Origin: an uncultured Bacillaceae bacterium
GTDB taxonomy: Bacteria > Bacillota > Bacilli > Bacillales > Amphibacillaceae
Length of the DNA: 14,447 nucleotides
NCBI GenBank assembly: GCA_937925695.1
Contig: CALAMD010000114.1
Span: 1 to 14,447 of the forward strand
Direction: 5' to 3'
Below, in pieces: positions 1 to 6,699 of the stretch. A program made the position numbers and the translations under genes. The first letter of the stretch is position 1; the number at the start of each line of letters is the position of its first letter. The notes beneath the pieces are model-generated. The model searched no databases. It had not been told where the DNA came from and worked only from the letters and a program-made list of their open reading frames with translations.

Positions 1-219
1 AACCAATATTATCTAAATAGAGAGACGACAAGAATCATTTCATTGAAGAGTTTTTTATTGAGGGGATGGAGCCAAACACTTGAAGAAATCACATGATACT
101 GACTAATTTAGAAAAAGTAATTAAGGTAGATGGATACGAGGGATGATGTATCAATGAATCATTAAAAATATAGGTAGTTGAGGATTATCGTCAACTCCTT
201 GGCACTTAAATCAAGACTC
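1..219. other. No recognisable gene; possible gene tail at 1-96
   Basis: This stretch has no complete coding region that I recognise on either strand. One plus-strand frame is open from the first base to a TGA at 94-96 (31 codons, ending in residues WSQTLEEIT). It could be the 3' end of a gene that starts outside the window, or a chance open frame. A second frame resumes similar-looking residues (FFIEGMEPNT), which might hint at a decayed coding sequence. I cannot name a family for either. The right part of the stretch holds a weak candidate terminator for the neighbouring minus-strand gene. Confidence 0.2.
162..196 (-). terminator. Weak candidate terminator after sda
   Basis: Reading the minus strand, a 6-bp stem (AGTTGA at 196-191 with TCAACT at 181-176, 9-nt loop) is followed by a T-rich stretch (TATATTTTTAAT). 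It lies about 25 bases after the sda stop codon. The stem is short and poor in GC, so the call is tentative. Confidence 0.35.
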
Positions 220-402
220 TTACTTTAGGTCACGATCATAAGTGACCGGCCATAAATCTCGATTTTTCAAATCTGCTTTTAACAATTCAATAAAATCATC
301 ATCTAGTTCAAGTACAATAGCTTTACGATATGCTTCTTTGAGTAAAGAATTACTTAATTGAGGAAAATTAAAATTCAATTTTTTATATATTTTTATATTC
401 AT
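220..402 (-). CDS. sda: Sda-like sporulation checkpoint protein
   Basis: A 60-residue protein of the Sda family. In B. subtilis, Sda folds as an antiparallel helical hairpin that binds the sporulation histidine kinase KinA and blocks its autophosphorylation, so cells with replication or DNA problems do not enter sporulation. The core at residues 16-50 (LSNSLLKEAYRKA, then DDDFIELLKADL, then KNRDL) follows the known pattern LSDELLIESY...NRDFIELIENEIKRRSL. F37 matches the Phe of the hairpin turn. B. subtilis Sda is 46 residues; this one has about 12 extra residues in front and a few more behind. The ATG at 402 is chosen because AAGGGAGAT lies 7-15 bases upstream; an in-frame start further upstream would begin inside the leader and has no such site. 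The gene stands alone, divergent from the ABC exporter operon, with a promoter at 492-520 and a cre-like site just downstream of that promoter. Confidence 0.82.
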   Translation of the reverse strand: MNIKIYKKLNFNFPQLSNSLLKEAYRKAIVLELDDDFIELLKADLKNRDLWPVTYDRDLK

Positions 403-468
403 TTTCCTATCTCCCTTACATATTTTCTTTTGTAACTTTCTTCCTACTTCAAAATAGGTAAAAATTAC

Positions 469-482
469 TGTAAGCGTTATCA
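469..482 (+). promoter_or_regulatory. cre-like site (CcpA) over the sda transcription start
   Basis: TGTAAGCGTTATCA matches the 14-base consensus TGWAARCGYTWNCW at every position. It lies just downstream of the predicted sda -10 element, at roughly +4 to +17, a position typical of CcpA repression. Binding is inferred; only the sequence match is seen. Confidence 0.55.
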
Positions 483-491
483 CTTGTTCTT

Positions 492-520
492 ATTATATTC
501 ATCATTTCCTTTTTCGGCAA
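492..520 (-). promoter_or_regulatory. Predicted sigma-A promoter of sda
   Basis: Reading the minus strand, TTGCCG (520-515) is followed after 17 bases by a perfect TATAAT (497-492). Transcription would start near 485, giving a leader of about 83 bases before the sda ATG. Confidence 0.6.
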
Positions 521-579
521 AGGTTAAAGCTAAAAATTCATAAAATTCTTTTGATGAATAGGAATATACAAAGATATTC

Positions 580-594
580 ATGAAATCGTTACCT
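580..594 (+). promoter_or_regulatory. Second cre-like site, next to the ABC operon promoter
   Basis: ATGAAATCGTTACCT fits the consensus WTGNAANCGNWNNCW at all 15 positions. It ends one base before the predicted -35 box of the ABC exporter promoter, so its centre is near -41. It has one departure (T for R) from the stricter TGWAARCGYTWNCW form. Confidence 0.4.
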
Positions 595-622
595 TTGAAT
601 ATTGACTATATAAGCTTATAAT
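595..622 (+). promoter_or_regulatory. Predicted sigma-A promoter of the ABC exporter operon
   Basis: TTGAAT (595-600), a 16-base spacer and a perfect TATAAT (617-622). Transcription would start near 629, leaving about 32 bases to the chosen ATG. Confidence 0.6.
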
Positions 623-660
623 AGACTGATAGAAACGTTAAAATGAGGGATGAAAACTAC

Positions 661-2400
661 ATGAAGAAAGTTTTTTCTTTTTTAAAACCATATAAAGTCC
701 ATATAGTAATTGCGTATTCATTAACATTTATTGAACTGTTGATCGAAATTTTACTCCCCCTATTTTTAGGACTTATGATCAATGAAGGAGTCGTTGCTAA
801 AAATCTCTCTAATATTATCATGTGGGGTAGCATCATGTTAGGATTGACAGGGTTATCGTTTTTAGCTGGAATTTTAAACTCCTTTTATGCATCCCATACG
901 AGTAATAGTTTTGCCTATGATATTCGACAAGCACTGTTTAAAAAAGTTCAATCATTTTCATTTACTCTGTTAGATCAATATCCAACCTCTGGCCTAATCA
1001 CAAGGTTTACTAATGACGTTCGCCAAATTCGGGATACGATCTTTATGGGATTAAGAGTATTAGTAAGAGCACCTTTAATGATAATTGGTAGCGTCATCAT
1101 GGCATTAGTAATTAATTTTAAACTGGCAGCAATTTTCCTCATCACTGTTCCTGTACTCGTTACTTTTTTATTTTGGGTACTTAAAAAAGCAAGCCGTATG
1201 TTCGATAAAGTACAGCAATTAATCGACCAAGTGAATTTAACGATGCAAGAAAACCTGTCTGGCATGCGTTTAATTCGAGCATTTGTTAGAAGTGATTTTG
1301 AAGAAAAAAGATTTACGAAGGCAAACTTAAATCTCGCTTCCATGACTAAATCTACTTTTCGCTTTGTCGAAGCTACTATGCCAATTTTATTTTTTGCCAC
1401 GAATGTTAGTCTCGTCATCATCATTTGGTTTGGTGGTGTCCAATCCGTCGCCAATCAAATAAGTGTCGGTGAAGTCGTGTCTATCGTGAACTATGCATTA
1501 AGAGTCGCTATGGGAATTTCAATGTTTACTTTTATTACAACCGCGTTTTCAAGAATGAAAGCTTCTTCTGAAAGAGTGAGCGATATCTTATCTATTGATG
1601 TTCAGGTGTCTGAGGCTGAGCGAGTCCGAGAAGATTTAACGGTTGACGAAGGTAAGATTACATTTGAAAATGTTTATTTTTCTTACCCACAAGCTAAATC
1701 AACTGTACTGAAAGACATTTCCTTCACTGTTGTTCCCCGTGAAAAATTAGCGATCATCGGAGCAACTGGTTCGGGAAAAACTACTTTATTGCAATTAATT
1801 CCACGTTTGTATGAAGTAGACCAAGGAAATATATATATCGACGAACACAATTTAAAAGACTACGATTTGACCGTCCTTCGACGTAGCATAGGGTTCGTGC
1901 CACAAAATCCTCTGCTATTTAGTGGAACAGTAGCCGAAAATATCGCTTGGGGTAAAGAAAATGCCACAATTGAAGAAATCCAATCAGCTGCCAAAGCAGC
2001 CCAAATTCATGACTTAATTATGCAACTACCTCATCAGTATGATACGTCTATTAGTCAACGAGGTGTTAACCTATCAGGTGGACAAAAACAACGGGTATCC
2101 ATTGCGAGAGCCCTTGTTAGAAAACCAAAGATATTAATGCTTGACGATAGTACGAGTGCCCTTGATGTAGCAACAGAATCAAGATTATTAGATGCCATTA
2201 CTTCCGATGATTGTACAATTTTATTAATCACCCAAAAAATATCTACCGCCATGCAAGCTGATCGTATTTTATTGATGGACCATGGCCAGATTATTGCAAT
2301 TGGCACCCATGAAGAGCTGATGAATGAATCTGATCTATATTATCGAATTGTTGAGTCGCAATTTGGGAAGGAGATTAACTATGTTCATAAAATTAATTAA
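661..2400 (+). CDS. ABC exporter half-transporter, degenerate-site subunit (YfiB-like)
   Basis: A 579-residue half-transporter: six membrane-spanning helices (about residues 12-300) fused to an ATPase domain (about 330-570). Walker A is GATGSGKT at 367-374, the Q-loop Gln is Q415 and the signature LSGGQ is at 471-475. Walker B ends in Asp (D495-D496) where the catalytic Glu is expected, and the switch His is replaced by Gln (Q525). These substitutions mark the degenerate-site partner in heterodimeric exporters of the TM287/288, BmrCD and LmrCD type. The next gene supplies the partner and overlaps this one by 20 bases. The ATG at 661 is preferred over the one at 643: GAGGGA lies 10 bases before it, whereas 643 has no ribosome site. 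Length and pairing resemble YfiB/YfiC of B. subtilis. The substrate cannot be read from sequence; drugs or lipophilic compounds are typical for the family. Confidence 0.88.
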   Translation: MKKVFSFLKPYKVHIVIAYSLTFIELLIEILLPLFLGLMINEGVVAKNLSNIIMWGSIMLGLTGLSFLAGILNSFYASHTSNSFAYDIRQALFKKVQSFSFTLLDQYPTSGLITRFTNDVRQIRDTIFMGLRVLVRAPLMIIGSVIMALVINFKLAAIFLITVPVLVTFLFWVLKKASRMFDKVQQLIDQVNLTMQENLSGMRLIRAFVRSDFEEKRFTKANLNLASMTKSTFRFVEATMPILFFATNVSLVIIIWFGGVQSVANQISVGEVVSIVNYALRVAMGISMFTFITTAFSRMKASSERVSDILSIDVQVSEAERVREDLTVDEGKITFENVYFSYPQAKSTVLKDISFTVVPREKLAIIGATGSGKTTLLQLIPRLYEVDQGNIYIDEHNLKDYDLTVLRRSIGFVPQNPLLFSGTVAENIAWGKENATIEEIQSAAKAAQIHDLIMQLPHQYDTSISQRGVNLSGGQKQRVSIARALVRKPKILMLDDSTSALDVATESRLLDAITSDDCTILLITQKISTAMQADRILLMDHGQIIAIGTHEELMNESDLYYRIVESQFGKEINYVHKIN

Positions 2401-4210
2401 ACGGCCTTTTCAATATAAAAAAATCTCACTTCAAACTTTGCAAGCAGATTCCCAAACCCAAGCTAAAAGAGCACAAAATATATCGGCAACGTTAAAACGA
2501 ATTTGGGATTACTTAGCAAAGGAAAAAGTGAAACTACTTATTGTCGTCTGTATGGTAATAATCAGTGCGGTGCTTAGTCTCTTAGGCCCCTATATGGTCG
2601 GGATGGCGATTGATGACTATATTGCACAAAAACAACTAACCGGACTAGGCCTGTTGTTAATCATACTCGTAGTCGTTTATCTGTTAAATTCTTTAGCTAT
2701 TTTTCTCCAAAATTTCTTAATGATCGATGTGGCTCAAAATACAGTCTATACATTACGGAAAGACTTATTTCATCACTTTCATCGTCTGCCTATCTCGTTT
2801 TTTGATAAACATCAACACGGTGAATTGATGAGTCGGATTACTAATGACATTGATAATATTAATAGCACATTAAATCAGTCTGTCGTACAAATCCTATCAA
2901 GTGTGCTTACATTACTTGGGACTGTAACCATCATGCTCATACTAAGCCCAACTTTAACCTTCATTACAATGACGATTATACCTTTAATGTATTTTGCCAT
3001 GAAATGGATAACCAAACGGACTGGTCCTTTATATCGACGACAGCAAAGAGATTTAGGTGACTTGAATGGTTACGTAGAAGAAATTATTTCCGGGCAACAA
3101 ATCGTGAAGACTTTCTCTCAAGAGGAACGTGTCACGAAAGAATTTGAAGAAAAAAATCAAAAACTTCGCTTCTCAGGATTTTGGTCAATGGTATATTCTG
3201 GTTACATTCCAAAAGTAATGAATATGTTAAACTTTTTAAGTTTCGCCTTGATTGCTTTATTCGGGGGAATTTTAGCTATTAATGGCTATATCACAGTTGG
3301 GGTTATCGTGATTTTCACAGAATATGCTCGACAATTTACTAGACCGTTAAATGAATTATCTAACCAATTTAACGTCTTATTATCAGCAGTTGCTGGTGCT
3401 GAAAGAGTATTTGCTATTATAGATCATGACAAGGAAGAAATCGATGAAACAAAAGCAATTGAGCTGGAAGATACGAAAGGACACTTTAAATTTAATCAGG
3501 TTTCCTTTTCCTATGATGATTCCCCAACGTTAACTGATATTAGTTTTGAAGCTAAACCCGGGCAAACCGTTGCTTTTGTAGGTCATACAGGTGCAGGTAA
3601 AACAACCATTATGAATCTCCTCACTAGATTTTACAATTATAATCAAGGTGAAATTCTGTTAGATGGAATCGAATTAAAAAATATTAAACGAACTAGTTTA
3701 AGATCCCATATGGCCTTTGTTTTACAAGACACTTTTTTATTCCAAGGATCGATTCGGGAGAATATTCGTTATGGTCGATTAGACGCAACTGACGAAGAAG
3801 TAATTGTAGCTGCTAAACGAGCTAATGCCCATGAATTTATCCAACAACTACCTGAAGGCTATGATACGATCCTAGATCAATCGGGTGCTGGCATTAGTCA
3901 AGGTCAGAAACAACTGTTAGCTATTGCCCGCGCATTTTTAGCTGAGCCAGCAATATTAATTTTAGATGAAGCCACGAGTAACATTGATACCATCACCGAA
4001 TTAAAAATTCAAGAAGCCTTAAAGACTTTAATGGAAGGTAGAACGAGTTTTGTGATCGCTCATCGACTCAACACTGTCCAAGAAGCCGATCAAATTATTA
4101 TGTTACAAAATGGACGTGTTATTGAACGCGGTACACATGAAGAACTCATTAAACGCAAACAGCATTACTATCAATTGTATAAAAACCAGTTAAAAAAATT
4201 AGTGAGTTAA
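2381..4210 (+). CDS. ABC exporter half-transporter, catalytic subunit (YfiC-like)
   Basis: A 609-residue partner of the preceding half-transporter. It has a polar N-terminal extension of about 45 residues, six membrane helices (about 50-335) and an ATPase domain (about 365-600). Walker A is GHTGAGKT at 401-408, the Q-loop Gln is Q449, Walker B is ILILDE at 525-530 with an intact catalytic E530, and the switch His is H561. The signature motif is altered to ISQGQ (505-509) in place of LSGGQ. The altered signature pairs with the degenerate Walker B and switch residues of the first subunit, leaving one inactive and one active ATP site per heterodimer. The start at 2381 is chosen because GGAAGGAG lies just upstream (2366-2373); an in-frame ATG at 2324 lies deep within the previous gene without such a site. 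The overlap suggests translational coupling. Confidence 0.9.
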   Translation: MFIKLIKRPFQYKKISLQTLQADSQTQAKRAQNISATLKRIWDYLAKEKVKLLIVVCMVIISAVLSLLGPYMVGMAIDDYIAQKQLTGLGLLLIILVVVYLLNSLAIFLQNFLMIDVAQNTVYTLRKDLFHHFHRLPISFFDKHQHGELMSRITNDIDNINSTLNQSVVQILSSVLTLLGTVTIMLILSPTLTFITMTIIPLMYFAMKWITKRTGPLYRRQQRDLGDLNGYVEEIISGQQIVKTFSQEERVTKEFEEKNQKLRFSGFWSMVYSGYIPKVMNMLNFLSFALIALFGGILAINGYITVGVIVIFTEYARQFTRPLNELSNQFNVLLSAVAGAERVFAIIDHDKEEIDETKAIELEDTKGHFKFNQVSFSYDDSPTLTDISFEAKPGQTVAFVGHTGAGKTTIMNLLTRFYNYNQGEILLDGIELKNIKRTSLRSHMAFVLQDTFLFQGSIRENIRYGRLDATDEEVIVAAKRANAHEFIQQLPEGYDTILDQSGAGISQGQKQLLAIARAFLAEPAILILDEATSNIDTITELKIQEALKTLMEGRTSFVIAHRLNTVQEADQIIMLQNGRVIERGTHEELIKRKQHYYQLYKNQLKKLVS

Positions 4211-4225
4211 TCCTGTGATGAAGTA

Positions 4226-4254
4226 TTTAGCTTTCGGCTTTATTTTGCTATAAT
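4226..4254 (+). promoter_or_regulatory. Predicted promoter of yjcG-yjcF
   Basis: An extended -10 element, TGC followed by TATAAT (4249-4254), with only a weak -35 (TTTAGC, 4226-4231) 17 bases upstream. It follows the ABC operon stop codon, with no convincing terminator between the two. Start near 4261 would give a leader of about 88 bases. Confidence 0.5.
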
Positions 4255-4274
4255 GTTATGAACAAGATAAATAG

Positions 4275-4292
4275 TTATCCACATTATCCATT
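4275..4292 (+). promoter_or_regulatory. Tandem DnaA-box-like sites in the yjcG leader
   Basis: A perfect DnaA box TTATCCACA (4275-4283) is followed directly by TTATCCATT (4284-4292), which keeps seven of nine positions. Both are in the same orientation, about 15-32 bases downstream of the predicted transcription start. A role in DnaA control is inferred, not shown. Confidence 0.45.
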
Positions 4293-4348
4293 AAAAACGA
4301 TTCTATGAACCCGCTACATAAATCCTTACAAAATTAGGAGGTTTTATT

Positions 4349-4867
4349 ATGAAATACGGTATTGCCATTTTTCCATCAGAAGAAATACAAAATGTAGCCA
4401 ATTCTTATCGAAAACGTTACGATCCAAATTATGCTCTCATCCCTCCGCATATCACGCTAAAAGAAGCTTTTACCGCAGATGATGAGACGATCAAAAGAAT
4501 TATTGCGGAATTAAAACAAATTGCACGTGATATGAAACCATTTACGATTCAAATTAACAAAGTAAGTTCATTTGCACCTGTGACAAACACGTTATATTTT
4601 AAAATTGAACCGATTCAAGAATTGACAGAGTTACATCAAAAAATGCACAGTGATATTTTTCCTGGAAAAAGTGAACATCCATTTGTGCCCCATATTACAA
4701 TTGCTCAAAAACTGTCTGACGGTGAATACGCAGATGTAAGTGGGATACTCCAAATGAAAAAAGTTGAATTTGAAGATTCAATTGATCGCTTTCAACTTTT
4801 ACAGAAATCTGATAATAGCCCTTGGAATGTGATTGAAACATTTGTATTTGGAGAAGAAAATGCATGA
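4349..4867 (+). CDS. yjcG: 2H phosphoesterase / 2'-5' RNA ligase-like protein YjcG
   Basis: A 172-residue soluble protein of the 2H phosphoesterase superfamily, the YjcG group. The two hallmark HxT motifs are present: HIT at residues 34-36 (in IPPHITLKEAF) and HIT at 115-117 (in FVPHITIAQKL). In this superfamily the paired His and Thr residues line one cleft and act on 2',3'-cyclic or 2'-5' phosphodiester bonds. The physiological substrate of YjcG is not established to my knowledge. The N-terminus MKYGIAIFPS and the stretch SYRKRYDPNYALIPPHIT are characteristic of the Bacillus YjcG group. The ATG at 4349 has a strong AGGAGG site seven bases upstream (4336-4341). It is translationally coupled to yjcF through an ATGA overlap, the same gene association known in B. 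subtilis. Confidence 0.9.
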   Translation: MKYGIAIFPSEEIQNVANSYRKRYDPNYALIPPHITLKEAFTADDETIKRIIAELKQIARDMKPFTIQINKVSSFAPVTNTLYFKIEPIQELTELHQKMHSDIFPGKSEHPFVPHITIAQKLSDGEYADVSGILQMKKVEFEDSIDRFQLLQKSDNSPWNVIETFVFGEENA

Positions 4868-5292
4868 TAGTAAAAAAGGTTACCTCAAAAAAAGAATTAG
4901 ACGACGCTTTTTATGTTCGCAAACTTGTATTTGTAAAAGAACAACAAGTTCCGATGGAAATAGAAATCGATGAATTCGAACAAGAGGCCATTCATTTTGT
5001 CGGTTATTTAGACGATACACCCATTGCAGCTAGTCGACTTAGATGGGTCGATCAATTTGGGAAGTTAGAACGATTATGTGTCATAAAAAAATATCGTGGA
5101 CAACAGTTTGGCACGGAAATGATCAAGGCCATGGAGGCAGCAGTTGTCGAACATGGTTACGACCAAACAAAATTGCATGCCCAAACCCAAGCAATTGAAT
5201 TTTATAAACAGCTTGGTTATGAGATTCATTCTGACCAATTTTTAGAAGCAGGTATTCCTCATGTGGTCATGATTAAACAATTAACCTCATAA
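4864..5292 (+). CDS. yjcF: GNAT-family N-acetyltransferase YjcF
   Basis: A 142-residue GNAT acetyltransferase of the YjcF/ElaA-like type. The acetyl-CoA pyrophosphate-binding motif is visible as RGQQFGTEM at 78-86, after the strand LERLCVIKKY. The C-terminal motif LHAQTQAIEFYKQLGY at 104-119 is also typical of the group. Known GNAT enzymes move an acetyl group from acetyl-CoA to an amine; the acceptor here cannot be predicted. The start codon overlaps the stop codon of yjcG by four bases (ATGA), so the two are probably translated in a coupled way. A strong terminator 45 bases downstream closes the operon. Confidence 0.88.
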   Translation: MIVKKVTSKKELDDAFYVRKLVFVKEQQVPMEIEIDEFEQEAIHFVGYLDDTPIAASRLRWVDQFGKLERLCVIKKYRGQQFGTEMIKAMEAAVVEHGYDQTKLHAQTQAIEFYKQLGYEIHSDQFLEAGIPHVVMIKQLTS

Positions 5293-5336
5293 TACATGAT
5301 CACCCTGCAACTTTTTTCTATTATTCATATCATGCT

Positions 5337-5380
5337 AACGAAGCACTTCATCAACAAAAGAAGGCTTCGTTTTTTATTTT
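5337..5380 (+). terminator. Rho-independent terminator after yjcF
   Basis: AACGAAGC (5337-5344) pairs perfectly with GCTTCGTT (5364-5371). Inside it CTTC (5346-5349) pairs with GAAG (5360-5363) after one bulged A, giving a 12-bp stem and a 10-nt loop. A T-rich tail (TTTTTATTTT) follows. Confidence 0.88.
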
Positions 5381-5457
5381 CGCTTTGAGACAAATGAATG
5401 ATTTTTTTTCCCAGGGTTAAGCTAACAGGAGAATGTACATGAGGGTGATTTTGTGCT

Positions 5458-6171
5458 ATGACCACGATGACTTCAATGTTTGTTGAAACTGTATTTGGAT
5501 TCGTTGCCTTATTTATCTTGACAAAACTCCTCGGTAAAACACAAATTTCCCAACTAACAGCCTTTGACTTTATTGCCGCTTTGGTGCTTGGGGAATTAGT
5601 CGGAAATGCGTTATTTGATGAAAAATCAGGAATCATTGAAATAGGTTTTGCCATCGGTCTTTGGGGTGGATTATTATATATCGTTGAAATGATTACCCAA
5701 AAGTTTAAAGGATCACGTTTTTTACTCGAGGGTAAACCAGCTCTCATTATTCATAAAGGTGAATTCATCTATGAAGAAATGCGCAAAAATAAAGTGGACA
5801 TCGATGAAATTAAACACCTGTTAAGATTAAAAGATGTATTTTCAATTCAGGAAGTAGAATATGCTATTTTAGAAACGAATGGTGATCTTTCGGTCTTAAA
5901 AAAGTCGTTGTACCAAAATCCAACAAAAAAGGACTTAAATATCCAACCTTCTCGTGTGCAAATGCCGGTTACGATCATTTCTGACGGCGAAGTAATTAAA
6001 GATAATTTAGCAGAAGTGGATATCAATCTCGAGTATCTTCAAAATGAGTTAAAAAAACAAAATATCCCCTCGATTAAAGACGTTTTCTATGCAGAATGGA
6101 TTGAGGGACAAGATATATTTATTTTACCTTACAAAAAAATCGCTAATAAAGATATGATGAAAAAATACTAA
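5458..6171 (+). CDS. DUF421 (YetF-type) membrane protein
   Basis: A 237-residue protein of the DUF421/YetF family. Three hydrophobic segments lie at about residues 8-24, 36-53 and 60-79, followed by a soluble domain from about 85 onward. Family features are visible: LLGKTQISQLTAFDFIAALVLGELVGN near residues 24-50, GKPALIIHKGEF near 91-103 and LLRLKDVFSIQEVEYAILETNG near 121-142. A second soluble stretch (about 160-225) completes the usual two-part cytoplasmic region. Family members occur in several copies in Bacillus and their molecular role is largely unsettled. The ATG at 5458 has GAGGGTG ten bases upstream; no in-frame alternative has a better site. The gene stands between two terminators, so it is probably a single transcription unit. 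I found no clear promoter in the 75 bases before it. Confidence 0.85.
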   Translation: MTTMTSMFVETVFGFVALFILTKLLGKTQISQLTAFDFIAALVLGELVGNALFDEKSGIIEIGFAIGLWGGLLYIVEMITQKFKGSRFLLEGKPALIIHKGEFIYEEMRKNKVDIDEIKHLLRLKDVFSIQEVEYAILETNGDLSVLKKSLYQNPTKKDLNIQPSRVQMPVTIISDGEVIKDNLAEVDINLEYLQNELKKQNIPSIKDVFYAEWIEGQDIFILPYKKIANKDMMKKY

Positions 6172-6230
6172 TTAACCTTCATATAACTATAAATTAAATG
6201 ATCACGAAATAACTTACATTAGGTAAAATC

Positions 6231-6260
6231 AAAAAGCAGCTATGAGTTAGCTGCTTTTTT
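6231..6260. terminator. Bidirectional terminator between the DUF421 gene and the small minus-strand gene
   Basis: AAAAAGCAGCTA pairs with TAGCTGCTTTTT (12 bp, loop TGAGT at 6243-6247), flanked by A and T runs on both sides, so it can end transcription from either direction. The convergent genes on both sides support this. Confidence 0.88.
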
Positions 6261-6269
6261 CATGCCCCA

Positions 6270-6491
6270 TTATAACGATAAAAATGGCCCGCCTTCTTCT
6301 CTTCTCTTCTTTTCATGTCTGTCTCTATCAGGCGCTTGTTTGTCACGGCTCTCATCTGCATCTGACACCCGGTTAGTCGGTCTGCCAAAAAATGGATCAT
6401 AATCACGTTTAGGACGTCTTTGTTCTATCACAACGCGATCTGCTTTAATAATTAATTCATTAACATGAATTACTTGCTTTTTATCTGACAC
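6270..6491 (-). CDS. Small charged protein beside cotZ, uncharacterised
   Basis: A 73-residue protein that I cannot assign to a named family, although I have an impression of similar short proteins near coat genes in Bacillaceae. The first 25 residues look like a short beta-rich segment (VIHVNELIIKADRVVIEQ). The middle has an aromatic patch (YDPFFGRPT near 31-39). The C-terminal half is extremely charged, rich in Arg, Lys, Asp and Glu, and ends in GGPFLSL. There is no signal peptide or membrane segment. The start is GTG at 6491, preceded by AAGGGGTGAT; no in-frame ATG exists there. A near-perfect sigma-K-type -10 element upstream, and a position divergent from cotZ, suggest expression in the mother cell late in sporulation and a possible coat or exosporium role. 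That role is inference from context only. Confidence 0.7.
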   Translation of the reverse strand: MSDKKQVIHVNELIIKADRVVIEQRRPKRDYDPFFGRPTNRVSDADESRDKQAPDRDRHEKKRREEGGPFLSL

Positions 6492-6527
6492 GTTTCCATC
6501 ACCCCTTATGAGAATTTTGGTCGTTAT

Positions 6528-6556
6528 TAGTCTATGTATGGGTACTATCTCGGTAT
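6528..6556 (-). promoter_or_regulatory. Sigma-K-like promoter of the small coat-region gene
   Basis: On the minus strand CATAGACTA (6536-6528) matches the sigma-K -10 consensus CATANNNTA exactly. An AC pair about 16 bases upstream (in ATACC) fits the minimal sigma-K -35. Transcription would start roughly 30 bases before the GTG start codon. Confidence 0.5.
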
Positions 6557-6615
6557 AGACTTGTGCCTACTCAATCATAGGATGAATAACTGCCATCAAC
6601 GAGAATTCATAACTA

Positions 6616-6656
6616 TACCAATAGCCTACACGACATAAATAATTACACATATTCTG
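6616..6656 (+). promoter_or_regulatory. Possible sigma-K-like promoter region of cotZ
   Basis: Two overlapping imperfect elements occur: CATAAATAA (6634-6642) with an upstream ACC, and CATATTCTG (6648-6656) with AC 16 bases upstream. Each departs from CATANNNTA at one position. A third, CATAGGATG at 6576-6584, is also near. The region is plausible for late mother-cell expression, but the exact promoter cannot be chosen by eye. Confidence 0.3.
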
Positions 6657-6699
6657 TTAGGGAAGATGTAGTCAAATTTATTATTGAAAGGAGAAATGT

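Noticed and set aside
1..96. Open 31-codon frame at the window's left edge
   Set aside because: Recorded only as a possible gene tail; no family recognised and the length is within chance.
975..1454. Minus-strand open frame of 159 codons in the first ABC gene
   Set aside because: Shadow of a well-conserved gene; no recognisable protein and no ribosome site.
2324..2380. Longer start for the second ABC subunit
   Set aside because: The ATG at 2324 lies inside the first gene without a ribosome site; the ATG at 2381 has a strong one.
4226..4240. Possible terminator after the ABC operon (AGC/GCT around TTTCG)
   Set aside because: Only a three-base-pair stem, without a proper T run; too weak to call.
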